From: Gemmatimonadales bacterium
GTDB lineage: Bacteria; Gemmatimonadota; Gemmatimonadetes; Gemmatimonadales; GWC2-71-9
Assembly (NCBI GenBank): GCA_041390145.1
Contig: JAWKQM010000012.1
Coordinates: 1-64,000 of the forward strand
DNA: 64,000 bases
Reading direction: 5' to 3'
Made by a program: the position numbers and the translations under genes. The notes below the pieces were generated by a model. It did no database searches and was not told the origin of the DNA. It saw only the letters and a program-made list of their open reading frames with translations. This document shows, piece after piece, positions 52,965-62,000 of this stretch (position 1 is its first letter; every line of letters begins with the position of its first letter).

Positions 52965-55627
52965 CCTTCATTACCGATGCGATCGAGCGGATCCGGGCAC
53001 TGTTGTTCCGTCGACGCGAGGAGCGCGAACTGGCGGAAGAATTGCGCTTTCATCTGGAGGAAGAGGCGGAGTACCGGCGCCGGGCCGGACTCGAGGATGG
53101 GGCGGCGGTGCGCCAGAGCCGGCTGGCGCTGGGAGGCGTCGAGCGAACCAAGGAGGAGGTGCGCGATGCCCGCGGCACCCGCTGGCTCGAGGACACCCGG
53201 GGCGACATCGCCTTCACGCTGCGAACCCTCGCCCACCACAAGGGGTTTGCCGCAGTCGTCATCCTGACCCTGGCGCTCGGCATCGGCGGCACCACCGCCG
53301 TCTTCAGCGCCGTGGACGCGGTCCTGCTGCAGCCGTTGCCGTACCAGGACCCGGGGCAGCTCGTCCGGCTGTATGCCTCGAATGTCGAGGCCCCGGACGC
53401 ACAGAATTTTCTCTCACCAGTGCAGTTCGGTGTGTACCGCGACCAGCTCGAATCGATGGAGTCGCTCGCCGCGCTCCTCACCTACTCGGAGCGCGGGGCG
53501 GATATCGGATCGGGCACCGATGCCCACCGGATTCGCCTGCTCTACACCAGCGCCAACTACTTCGACGTCCTCCGGGTGGCCCCCGCCCTCGGGCGGACCC
53601 TCCCGCCCGAGGCCGAACGCGGGCCTGGTGCCGGGGACGAGAACGATGCCGCGCCGCTCGTTGTGCTGAGTCACCAGCTCTGGCTGGATCAGTTCCATGG
53701 CGACCCAGCGGCCGTCGGCGGCAGCCTGCTGATGAACGGCAAATCCTATCAGGTGATCGGCGTCATGCCGGCGGGCTTCAAGGATCCAATCGCCGACGGC
53801 GTCGCGGCCTGGGTGCCCCTCGACCTGAGTTTCGCCAGCGATCCCGGCCAGGCCGGCAATCACTACATCTCGGTCATCGGCCGCCTGCGGCCGGGCGTCC
53901 CGCTGGCTGGCGCTCAGGGAGACGTCGATCGCATTGCGCTCCAGATGGCCGCGGACTATCCGGCCATCCAGCGGGAACGGGGGCGGCTCTACCCGCTGAA
54001 GGAAGACGTGGTCGGATCGTCGAGCCGGGCCCTCGGCATCATGCTCGGCGCGGTGGGGCTGGTACTGTTGCTGGTCTGCGTGAACCTGGCGAACCTGATG
54101 CTCGTCCGCGGCTCTGAGCGCGGCCGGGAGTTCGCAGTGCGGTCGGCGCTCGGTGCGGGAGGTCGTCGCCTCGCACGACAACTCTTCATCGAGAGCCTCA
54201 CACTCGCGCTGGCAGGGGCGCTCGCGGGGCTGGTCGTCGCCCGCCTTGCGATGGCCGCCATCGTCGCCCTCGGAGCCGGCACCCTCCCGCGGCTCGAGTC
54301 CCTCTCGCTAAACCCGTGGCTGTTGCTGTTCTCCCTGGCACTGGCGAGCGGCTGCGCGGTCCTGTTCGGGCTGGCGCCTGCGCTCCGTGCGGCACGCACA
54401 CAGCCGGGGGACGTCCTGCGGGATCAGAGCCGGTCGAATTCCGGCGGCGCACGGTCGCTGCGAGGGCGGGAGTGGCTCGTCATCTCCCAGGTGGCACTCG
54501 CCTTCGTCCTTCTGATCGGTGCCGGGCTCCTGCTCGCCTCATTTCGGCAGATCGGGCGTGTCGACCTCGGTATCACAACAGACAACATCCTGACCTTTCA
54601 GCTGAACCTGCCTGACGCACGATACGACTCTACCGCCCGTGCGAGCTTCTTTGATACGTTCGCGGAGCAGGTGGCCGCGCTCCCCGGCGTCCGTGCCGCC
54701 GGCGGGGTGTCCAGGCTCCCGGCCACCGGTGCGTACCACCAGTGGGGGACCGTGGCGTTGTCGGGGCCCCTGGTGGGAGATCGAGAACGTGGAAGAACAG
54801 GCGCGCAGAACCGCGTGGTGTCCGGCGATTACTTCAAGGCCATGGGCATCCCGCTGCTCGCCGGGCGGACCTTCACCGCGGGCGACGACCAGTCAGCCCC
54901 GGATCGCGTGGTCATCAGCCAGCAACTGGCCGAGCGGCTGTTCCCCGGCATTGAAGCCGTTGGACAGCGGCTCAACAGCGGAGGCAGGGACAATGAGGTC
55001 ATAGGCGTGGTGGGGAATGTGGCGGTCACAAACGAGGGCGAGGCGGACAATTTCGTGTATCACGCGCACCGGCAGTTCGCGGGAGACCGCAACTGGGCCC
55101 TGACCCAGGTCGTTGCCACCGACGGCCCACCGACGGCCATGGTGCCCCGCATCCGGGAGTTGCTCGCCGCCGCGGACCCACAGCTGGTCCTGTTCCGCCC
55201 CAGCCCGCTCGACGAAGTCATTGGCCGGGGTGCCGCGCAGCGACTCTTCACGATGCGCATCCTGCTGACCTTTGCCGCCGTGGCGCTGGCGCTCGCCGCG
55301 CTCGGATTGTTCGGGGTGCTCTCCTATGGCGTCAAGCTCCGCACCAGGGAGTTCGGTATTCGCATGGCGCTGGGCGCTGAACGGGGCACCATTCGCCGGG
55401 GCGTGCTGCGTCAGGGCTTGACGGTCGCGGCGTTCGGCGTCGTCCTCGGGCTTGTGGTGGCATTGCCTCTCTCGAGGCTGATGCGAGCCCTGCTCTTCCA
55501 GGTCAGCCCGCTCGACCTCCGGGTAATTGCCGGGGCAGTTCTGTTTACCGCCGTCGTCGCCACCGTCGCCAGCTACGTGCCGGCACGACAGGCGACCGCC
55601 GTCGATCCGCGAACGGCGCTGCAGTAG
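52961..55627 (+). CDS. ADOP-type ABC transporter permease (FtsX/MacB-like, duplicated)
   Basis: 888 residues. An N-terminal soluble segment with RREERELAEELRFHLEEEAEYRR is followed by a first membrane segment (residues 88-110), a MacB-type periplasmic domain, three segments of an FtsX domain (about 365-480), a second periplasmic domain and a final FtsX domain ending YVPARQATAVDPRTALQ. This is the acidobacterial duplicated orphan permease layout; no ATPase gene is adjacent. Substrate unknown. The start ATG overlaps the padR stop; a 50-residue longer reading inside padR is rejected. Confidence 0.92.
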   Translation: MTFITDAIERIRALLFRRREERELAEELRFHLEEEAEYRRRAGLEDGAAVRQSRLALGGVERTKEEVRDARGTRWLEDTRGDIAFTLRTLAHHKGFAAVVILTLALGIGGTTAVFSAVDAVLLQPLPYQDPGQLVRLYASNVEAPDAQNFLSPVQFGVYRDQLESMESLAALLTYSERGADIGSGTDAHRIRLLYTSANYFDVLRVAPALGRTLPPEAERGPGAGDENDAAPLVVLSHQLWLDQFHGDPAAVGGSLLMNGKSYQVIGVMPAGFKDPIADGVAAWVPLDLSFASDPGQAGNHYISVIGRLRPGVPLAGAQGDVDRIALQMAADYPAIQRERGRLYPLKEDVVGSSSRALGIMLGAVGLVLLLVCVNLANLMLVRGSERGREFAVRSALGAGGRRLARQLFIESLTLALAGALAGLVVARLAMAAIVALGAGTLPRLESLSLNPWLLLFSLALASGCAVLFGLAPALRAARTQPGDVLRDQSRSNSGGARSLRGREWLVISQVALAFVLLIGAGLLLASFRQIGRVDLGITTDNILTFQLNLPDARYDSTARASFFDTFAEQVAALPGVRAAGGVSRLPATGAYHQWGTVALSGPLVGDRERGRTGAQNRVVSGDYFKAMGIPLLAGRTFTAGDDQSAPDRVVISQQLAERLFPGIEAVGQRLNSGGRDNEVIGVVGNVAVTNEGEADNFVYHAHRQFAGDRNWALTQVVATDGPPTAMVPRIRELLAAADPQLVLFRPSPLDEVIGRGAAQRLFTMRILLTFAAVALALAALGLFGVLSYGVKLRTREFGIRMALGAERGTIRRGVLRQGLTVAAFGVVLGLVVALPLSRLMRALLFQVSPLDLRVIAGAVLFTAVVATVASYVPARQATAVDPRTALQ

Positions 55628-55645
55628 GCCTGATGCTCCACCGGA

Positions 55646-55675
55646 GGGACGCGGGCGCTACGGCACCCGCGTCCC
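55646..55675. terminator. strong hairpin shared by convergent genes
   Basis: GGGACGCGGG pairs perfectly with CCCGCGTCCC (ten base pairs, ten-base loop). It follows the permease stop by 18 bases and overlaps the final codons of the DUF2911 gene on the other strand. It is the strongest terminator-like hairpin I noticed, though without a T tract. Confidence 0.6.
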
Positions 55676-56560
55676 GACCGCCTGGATCGTGTCGTCCTTC
55701 CGACGGATGACGAACCCCGTGGCCTTCCCGTCCGCGACCGCAAACTCCGTGGCCAGGCTCGGTACGGCGTCGAACATGTCGCCCTCCTCGATGAACCCGG
55801 GATAGAAGGCGTCGTCGCCGATGCTGACCAGGATCGCGTGGTACGGCGCCCCACTGTCGCCCGTCACCTCCCAGTCGAGCATCAGCTTGCCTCCGTCGTA
55901 CGAGACCTTCCAGGTCTCCTGCGGAGGAGGAGTGGAATCCGGCGCCGCCGCCGTGTCTCTCGGAATCCAGCGCACGGCATAGTCGCCGACATACCGGGGG
56001 GCGAGGTTCGCGTCGAGGGTCAGGGGATGCGACGGGGTGACCGCGATGGTCAACCGGGCCGACCGCCCGGCCCAAGCCATCTCCAGGACCGTGCCGGTCG
56101 ACGACGGCTCGGGGAACGACCAGACCAGGACCTCCGGCCCCGCCACGCTGTCGGGGGTGACCGGAAATCGAATCTGGCTGCTGTCGGGTTTCGGGTGGGC
56201 GGTGTGGAACTGCTTCGCCTTCGGGTCGAGAATGACCGTCCAGGTCCCCTGCTCCACCTCCATCCACACCGAGTACTTCCCCTTCGGGACCGCGTGCCCC
56301 TCGATGGTGACGTCGTTCGAGACGTCAAGCGTCGTGGCCCAGTTGGCGCCCGGGGTCCAGACCTCCCCCCATTGGACTTCCTTCCCGTAGATCGGGGAGC
56401 GGCCCCGTGTGCGTGGCCGGCTGTACTCCACCGTGAGCACCGTCCCGTCGACCGTCTGCGACACGGTGGCCGGTTCGCTTGCACGGACCTGCGACCACCC
56501 GTTCGCGGGGAGCGACATCACTCCGACTGCTGCGACCAGCCACATACGGACGTGCGACAT
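55658..56560 (-). CDS. secreted DUF2911 protein, copy 1
   Basis: 300 residues. Signal peptide ends GWSQ near residue 24. The DUF2911 core has VEYSRPRTRGRSPIYG near residue 46, WGEVWTPGANWATTLDVS near residue 65 and VPKGKYSVWMEV near residue 92, then a second beta-rich domain up to the C-terminus. DUF2911 proteins are exported and uncharacterised. Two tandem ATG codons stand behind GGGAGGG; the second gives better spacing and was chosen. It is last of three related genes. Confidence 0.82.
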   Translation of the reverse strand: MSHVRMWLVAAVGVMSLPANGWSQVRASEPATVSQTVDGTVLTVEYSRPRTRGRSPIYGKEVQWGEVWTPGANWATTLDVSNDVTIEGHAVPKGKYSVWMEVEQGTWTVILDPKAKQFHTAHPKPDSSQIRFPVTPDSVAGPEVLVWSFPEPSSTGTVLEMAWAGRSARLTIAVTPSHPLTLDANLAPRYVGDYAVRWIPRDTAAAPDSTPPPQETWKVSYDGGKLMLDWEVTGDSGAPYHAILVSIGDDAFYPGFIEEGDMFDAVPSLATEFAVADGKATGFVIRRKDDTIQAVGTRVP

Positions 56561-56662
56561 CATCCCTCCCAGGGACGTACGCTCCACATCGTGAGACGGG
56601 CGGCACAACCGTGACTGACCACGGAAGCGTCGCCCGACAAGACATTCAGATTGGCGCAGGTG

Positions 56663-57595
56663 CTACTTGATCCGAGCCGCCGACCCCATCACCTGGTCGT
56701 CCTCGCCGCGTACCACAAAGCCGGTGGCCGTCCCGTTCTTCACCTCAAACTCGACGACCAGGTCGTTGGCGACGTCGAACACCTCGTCGTCGACCATCGC
56801 GCCCGGGTTGAACCAGTCATTGCCGATCTTGATCAACACCATGTGGGACCACTCCGGAAAGATCGGCGGATCCCAGTCGGAGAGCAGCATGCCATCACGA
56901 TAGACCACGGTCCAGGTCGATGCCTCGGGCATCGGGGGACCCTCGTCCGGAGCGTCGGGGGGCGGCGCCGAATCGCCCGGAGGCGGCTCAGGGCGGGGCG
57001 CAAAACGGAACTCATACGTGCCGGTGTATTGCGGCGCCAGCGATGCGGCGAGCGTGAGCGGGTGGGACGGCGGGACGACCACGTCCAGCGGCACCGACCG
57101 CCCGGCCCACGCCATCTGGAGCGTCATGCCCGTCGGACCGGTTCGGGGGAACGACCAGGTGAGTACCTCGGGGCCGCTCACGCTGTCGGGAGTGACCGCA
57201 AACCGGATCTGGCTGCTGTCTGGCGACGGATGTACCGTGTGAAAAAGCTTCGCCCTCGGGTCGAGGATGACCGTCCAATCCCCTGGCTCAACCTGCATCC
57301 ACACCGAGTACTTCCCTTTGGGAACGGCGTGCCCGTTGATGGTGACATCGTTCGAGACGTCGAGCGTGGTAGCCCAGTTGGCGCCGGGGGTCCAGACCTC
57401 ACCCCACTTGACCTCATCGCCGTAAATCGGCGACCGGCCCCGAGTCCGGGGTCGGCTGTATTCGAGGGTGAGCACGGTCCCGTCAATCGTCTGCGAAATC
57501 GTCGCGGCTTCGCTGGCCCGAATTTGCGCCTGCACCGGAGCCCCCATCACCAGGAGGGAACTCACCAGCAGCGGCCATCTGCAGCACTTGGTCAT
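56663..57595 (-). CDS. secreted DUF2911 protein, copy 2
   Basis: 310 residues. Signal peptide ends VQAQ near residue 24. The core is nearly the same as in copy 1 (SQTIDGTVLTLEYSRPRTRG, EVWTPGANWATTLDVSND, VPKGKYSVWMQVE). A proline/acid-rich insertion near residues 205-230 is specific to this copy. GGGGGTG lies about six bases before the ATG. It is separated from copy 3 by 50 bases and from copy 1 by 102, with no other feature seen in these gaps. Confidence 0.82.
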   Translation of the reverse strand: MTKCCRWPLLVSSLLVMGAPVQAQIRASEAATISQTIDGTVLTLEYSRPRTRGRSPIYGDEVKWGEVWTPGANWATTLDVSNDVTINGHAVPKGKYSVWMQVEPGDWTVILDPRAKLFHTVHPSPDSSQIRFAVTPDSVSGPEVLTWSFPRTGPTGMTLQMAWAGRSVPLDVVVPPSHPLTLAASLAPQYTGTYEFRFAPRPEPPPGDSAPPPDAPDEGPPMPEASTWTVVYRDGMLLSDWDPPIFPEWSHMVLIKIGNDWFNPGAMVDDEVFDVANDLVVEFEVKNGTATGFVVRGEDDQVMGSAARIK

Positions 57596-57645
57596 CAACA
57601 CCCCCACGGTGTGGCGGCCCGGATCGCTCGCCCCTACGGCACGCA

Positions 57646-58515
57646 CTAGGGAATCCTCGTGCCGCGCCCGATGACGTTGTCGCTCGGCCCGCGGATGTCA
57701 AACCCGGTCGCCCGCCCGTTTACGACGGTGAACTCGAAGACGACGTCGGTCACCACGTCAAACAGGCTGCCGTCCACCATCGCGCCGAGATCGAACCAGT
57801 CCTCGGCCACCGGGACGAAGGTGAGATTGTTCCAGACCGGGAACGGAGCCCCGCTCCACTTCCCGAGCAGTCGCCCCTCCTTTGCGGTCACCGTCAACTC
57901 GCTCGCATTCGACTCCGCCACCCACCACATCTTGTACCGCCCGACATACCGTTCCCCCACCCCGGCCGCGAGCGGCGGGATCTCGACCGGCGGTACCGTG
58001 ATGTGCAGCGAGACCGCCTTGCCGGCCCACGCCATCTCCAGCGTCGTCCCCGTCGGCGAGAAGGAGGTGAACGACCAGGTCAGCACATCCGGCCCCTCGA
58101 TGTCGGTGGGCGTAACCTGGAAGCGGATCTGGGCGCTGTCCGGCTTGGGATGGGCGATATGGAAGAGCTTGGCCCGCGGGTCGAGAATAACGGTCCATTC
58201 GGTCGGCTGCACCTCCATCCAGACCGAATACTTTCCCTTCTTCAGGGGATGGCCGTCGATGGAGACGTCGTGATCAACCTCGAGGGTGGTGGCCCAGTTG
58301 GCCCCCGGCGTCCACACCTCCCCCCAAGGGATTTGCCCGCCATACATGGGAGACCGCCCCCGCAACACCGGCCGGCTGTATTCGACCGTGATCCTGGTGC
58401 CGTTCACCACCTGGAAGGTGCCGCCGCGCTCGCTCGCGCGCACCTGTGCCTCTCCCGCCGACGCACCTGTCAGCAACGCAATTGTCACGACGCTCCAAGC
58501 CCTGGTCCACCGCAT
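57646..58515 (-). CDS. secreted DUF2911 protein, copy 3
   Basis: 289 residues. Signal peptide ends GEAQ near residue 22. It keeps VEYSRPVLRGRSPMYG and WGEVWTPGANWATTLEVDHD but is more diverged than copies 1 and 2, for instance PLKKGKYSVWMEV in place of VPKGKYSVWM. GGGAGGG lies about five bases before the ATG; a much longer frame from 58875 runs over the next gene and is rejected. It lies 19 bases after the PCYCGC-like gene, likely in one operon. Confidence 0.82.
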   Translation of the reverse strand: MRWTRAWSVVTIALLTGASAGEAQVRASERGGTFQVVNGTRITVEYSRPVLRGRSPMYGGQIPWGEVWTPGANWATTLEVDHDVSIDGHPLKKGKYSVWMEVQPTEWTVILDPRAKLFHIAHPKPDSAQIRFQVTPTDIEGPDVLTWSFTSFSPTGTTLEMAWAGKAVSLHITVPPVEIPPLAAGVGERYVGRYKMWWVAESNASELTVTAKEGRLLGKWSGAPFPVWNNLTFVPVAEDWFDLGAMVDGSLFDVVTDVVFEFTVVNGRATGFDIRGPSDNVIGRGTRIP

Positions 58516-58534
58516 CGCGCCCTCCCGGGTCAGG

Positions 58535-58963
58535 TCAACCGTACCGCGCGTCCACAGCTTCGCGGATCTCATCGAGGGACTTTCCAGCCTTGTGGAGGCG
58601 GGCGGCCAGACGGCCCTGTCCCTGGCAGATTTCGCAGATGCGGGCCATGCCGGCCCCCTCGTAACACGAGAGGAGAGAATAGAACCCCGGAATGTCCGCG
58701 CAGCCGCAGTGACACCGAATCCCGTCGACGATCTGGGGAATCTCGCGAATCGCCTCGAAGGCCGATTGGCACGAGGGATACTCCACCAGTTCGGAATCCG
58801 GCAGGACATTCGCAGCCGTAATGCCCGGCCGGGGGGTCGGATGTGTGGGGTCCCCACCCCGTCGACGCGAGGCACCCCAGAGGGGGCCCGCCATGCCGAC
58901 AGCGGCGGCGCCGCAGCAGGCGGCGAGGAAGTGACGTCGGGAGCAGTTGGAACCGTGCTTCAC
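58535..58963 (-). CDS. Tat-exported PCYCGC-like protein
   Basis: 142 residues. A twin-arginine motif SRRHFL (residues 8-13) and a cysteine pair AACC at the end of the hydrophobic part suggest Tat export and possibly lipidation. The body has RCHCGCADIPGFYSLLSCYEG and ARICEICQGQGR, matching the PCYCGC-motif family of unknown function; the clustered cysteines may bind metal. GTG start with GGAGG about five bases upstream. It opens the run leading into the DUF2911 genes. A weak candidate promoter (TTCGCT-N16-TATGTT, 59054-59027) lies upstream. Confidence 0.75.
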   Translation of the reverse strand: MKHGSNCSRRHFLAACCGAAAVGMAGPLWGASRRRGGDPTHPTPRPGITAANVLPDSELVEYPSCQSAFEAIREIPQIVDGIRCHCGCADIPGFYSLLSCYEGAGMARICEICQGQGRLAARLHKAGKSLDEIREAVDARYG

Positions 58964-59074
58964 AAGTCCTCCGCCGGTATGCGTGCGGTATCGTGGGCGA
59001 GCGATCGAGGATTGGGCTATTCCTGCAACATACGGCGCGCGCGCGCAAAGCGAAACCGGCGCCCCAGCAAACCG

Positions 59075-62000
59075 TCAGGCCAGGTCGACGGTGACGACCG
59101 TGCCCCGCCCCTCCTCGCTCTCAACCTGCACCGCGCCTCCCCAGCCCTCCACCAGCCGCTTCACAATCGCCAGCCCCAACCCCGACCCGCTGGTCGTCGT
59201 CGAGAATCGTGGTTCGAAAATCCTCGGCAACAGCGCCTCCGAAATGCCTCGCCCGTCGTCGTGCACCTCCAACCGTTGCGGCAGTACCTTGACCACGATG
59301 TGATGGGCACCGGCCTGCCGGGCGTTTTCGAGCAGATTGACGAGGACTTCCTTCACCTCATCTGGATGCGCCCGACCCCAGGCGGCGGGGTCGGACTCGA
59401 GCAGGACTTCGGTTCCCTCCCCGGCCAGCCGGTAGAGGTGAACGACCTCGTTGGCGATCGGCGCCAGCCGCATCTGGTCCGGGGCGATCGTCGGCCCTGA
59501 CGGGGCGGCGAAACGGCTGAACGCCCGCGCGATGGTGTCGAGTCGCTCGATCTCCGAGAGAATGCGCTCGGAGGTCTCGTCCAGCGCCGACCCGAGCGCC
59601 TCGGGCCGTTCCCGGTGGACCCGGCGCAGGTGCTGGATGCCAAGCCGGATCGGCGTCAGCGGGTTCTTGATCTCGTGGGCCACCTGCCGCGCCATCTCTC
59701 CCCAGGCCAGCACCCGCTCCACCCGGGACAACTCCGTCACGTCGTTCACGGCAAGCACCGCCCCCCCGATTTCGGGGCCGAGCGGAGCCAGGGCCACGGC
59801 GAGCCTTCGCGTGCCGTCCGCGAGCTCCGCCTCCGTGGGTGCCGAGTCCGGCTGAGCCAGGAAGGCATCCACCGCCACCACCAGTGAGGGCCACTCGCCG
59901 CGGAGCGCGGCGTTGAAGTTCGCCCCCAGCGCGAGGGGGCCACCGAGCAACTCCTCGGCGCGCGGGTTGGCCACCATCACTTCGCCGCCCGGCCCGATGC
60001 CGACGACCCCGGTGGAGACCGTGGCAAGCACCGCCGCCGTGGTGCGCCTCGACTCCTCCAGGGCGATCCGACTCTGCCGGATGTCCTGTGTCATTCGCGC
60101 GAACGCCGCAACCACCGGCTCAAACTCCAGGGGCGGAGGAGCCGAGCTCCTGGGTTGCGGTTCGCCCCGACCGAGGGCGAGCGCCGCGCGTCGCAGGTCT
60201 GCGACGGGCCGGGCGAGTGCCTCGGCAACCCCGCGGGCCGCGGCCACGGCGGCGGCCAATCCAAGGACGGTCGCCAGCAGGAGAAGCCAGCCGAGGTCGG
60301 CCTGGCTTGCGGCGAGACGGGTCACCTCGGCGCCCCGGGGGGCAGCCAGCACCACGAGCTGGTCTCCCCGACCGGGACGCTCGACCCGGTAGCCCACCCG
60401 GCCGCCGCGACCGAGCAGCGGTTCGTCGGCGGCCGATTCGACTTCGCCGTCGAACGCCATGACCTGAAAGGCCGCGGCATCCTGCAGCGGCGCCAGGATC
60501 GCCAGGTCCGCGAGCACCGAATCGGTGGCGGCGATCCGCGCCCCACCCCGGTACACGGCGAGGTCGGAATGGAACCGCCCCGCCAGACGGTCGAGCGCCG
60601 CCCCCGGCGGCACCGGGGCGGCGGTCGGGTCGGTCGAGACCGCCACGACGTCCCGCAGCACCTGCGTGATGGCGTCGTCCCGTTGCCGGGCTGCCTCGGT
60701 GTTGAGCCGTGAAAGCTCCCAGACCGAAAAGCCGACGGCTGGAACGAGGAAGAACCCCGAGAGGGCGATGGCCACGCGGACACGGAAGGAACGCCGGAGG
60801 CGCTGCCAGCTCGGGAGTGCGGGTGGCATGCCGGCGATGGCCTCGGCGAGCAGCCAGATCAGTGCGAGCACCACGGCATCGAGCACGACAACCAGCGCGC
60901 CACGGACCAGCAAGGGGAACGGGCCGCGCAAGTCAACGTCGGCGTGGGCGCCGCGCACCCCGTCAGGCATCTGCACGGCGCGCTCACCGTGGACCGACCA
61001 CCCTTCCCGCCGCCACCGGAGGCGCCGTGCATCCGGCGTCAGCCCGGGGGTCGGTGGCGAAAGCGCCATCCGGTACGACGGCTGTGCCAGCGCCGTGGGA
61101 TCGAGGAGCGAGCCGAGTCGGTCGGGGACGAGCAAGTTGGTCTTCGGCCCGATGGAGACGGTCAGCAGGTCCTCCGAGGCCAGCCGAAGCGTCAGCACCT
61201 GGTAGACCCCCGGTACACCCCGCACGGTGGAGATCCGCATCGAATCGCCGAGCGGCAGCCCGGTCGCCAGGGCCGCCACCGAATCCTCCGGCAGATCAAG
61301 CGAATCGAGCGCGAGGGTGGCGGAGACCGTGCCATCCGGCCGCCGGAGCGCAAGCCGGACTGGATACCCAGCCAGATCGGTCCGCGCCTCCAACCACCGA
61401 ACGTAAAGTTGCGACGCGTTTTGCGGCGCCGGCGTTTCCCGGAGCCTGGCCCCAGCGCGATCGAGCAGCGGGACCACGACAGGATCCACGCTCGGGCCCT
61501 GGCGCATGGCATCCTGCTGCGCGGCCTCCAGACGGCTGTCTGTGATAGCGCCCCACGTCAGCAACGCGGCCGCACTGCCCGCCACCGTGGCAATGCCGAT
61601 GATCGTCACCATCCGCGCGGCCGGCCTCGTCACCAGCAGCAGCCCGGGGAGCCAGAGGAAGATGTACCACCCCTCCCAGCCGGTACCCGGCTGCCAGACG
61701 TACAGGCCCGCTGCCGCCGCAACGATCGTCAACGCCATCCCGATCCCGACCGCCATCGGCGAGCCGCTCCGGTCGGTCGTCCCTCGGAGGAGCGCCGCCG
61801 CGATCACCGCGGGCGCCATGGCGGCCAGGGCAAGCGTCAGCTGCCAGCCGAGCCAGAGGCCGAGCGAGACGCCCGCGGCCGGAGGCGTGATGCCGCGCGA
61901 GAAGTAGCGCAACACGACGGGAGCCACGAGCAGGAGCAGGATGCCCACCGGAAGGGAGAACCACCGGCGACGCAGGGGACGGTTCCAGAGCGCCACGGAG

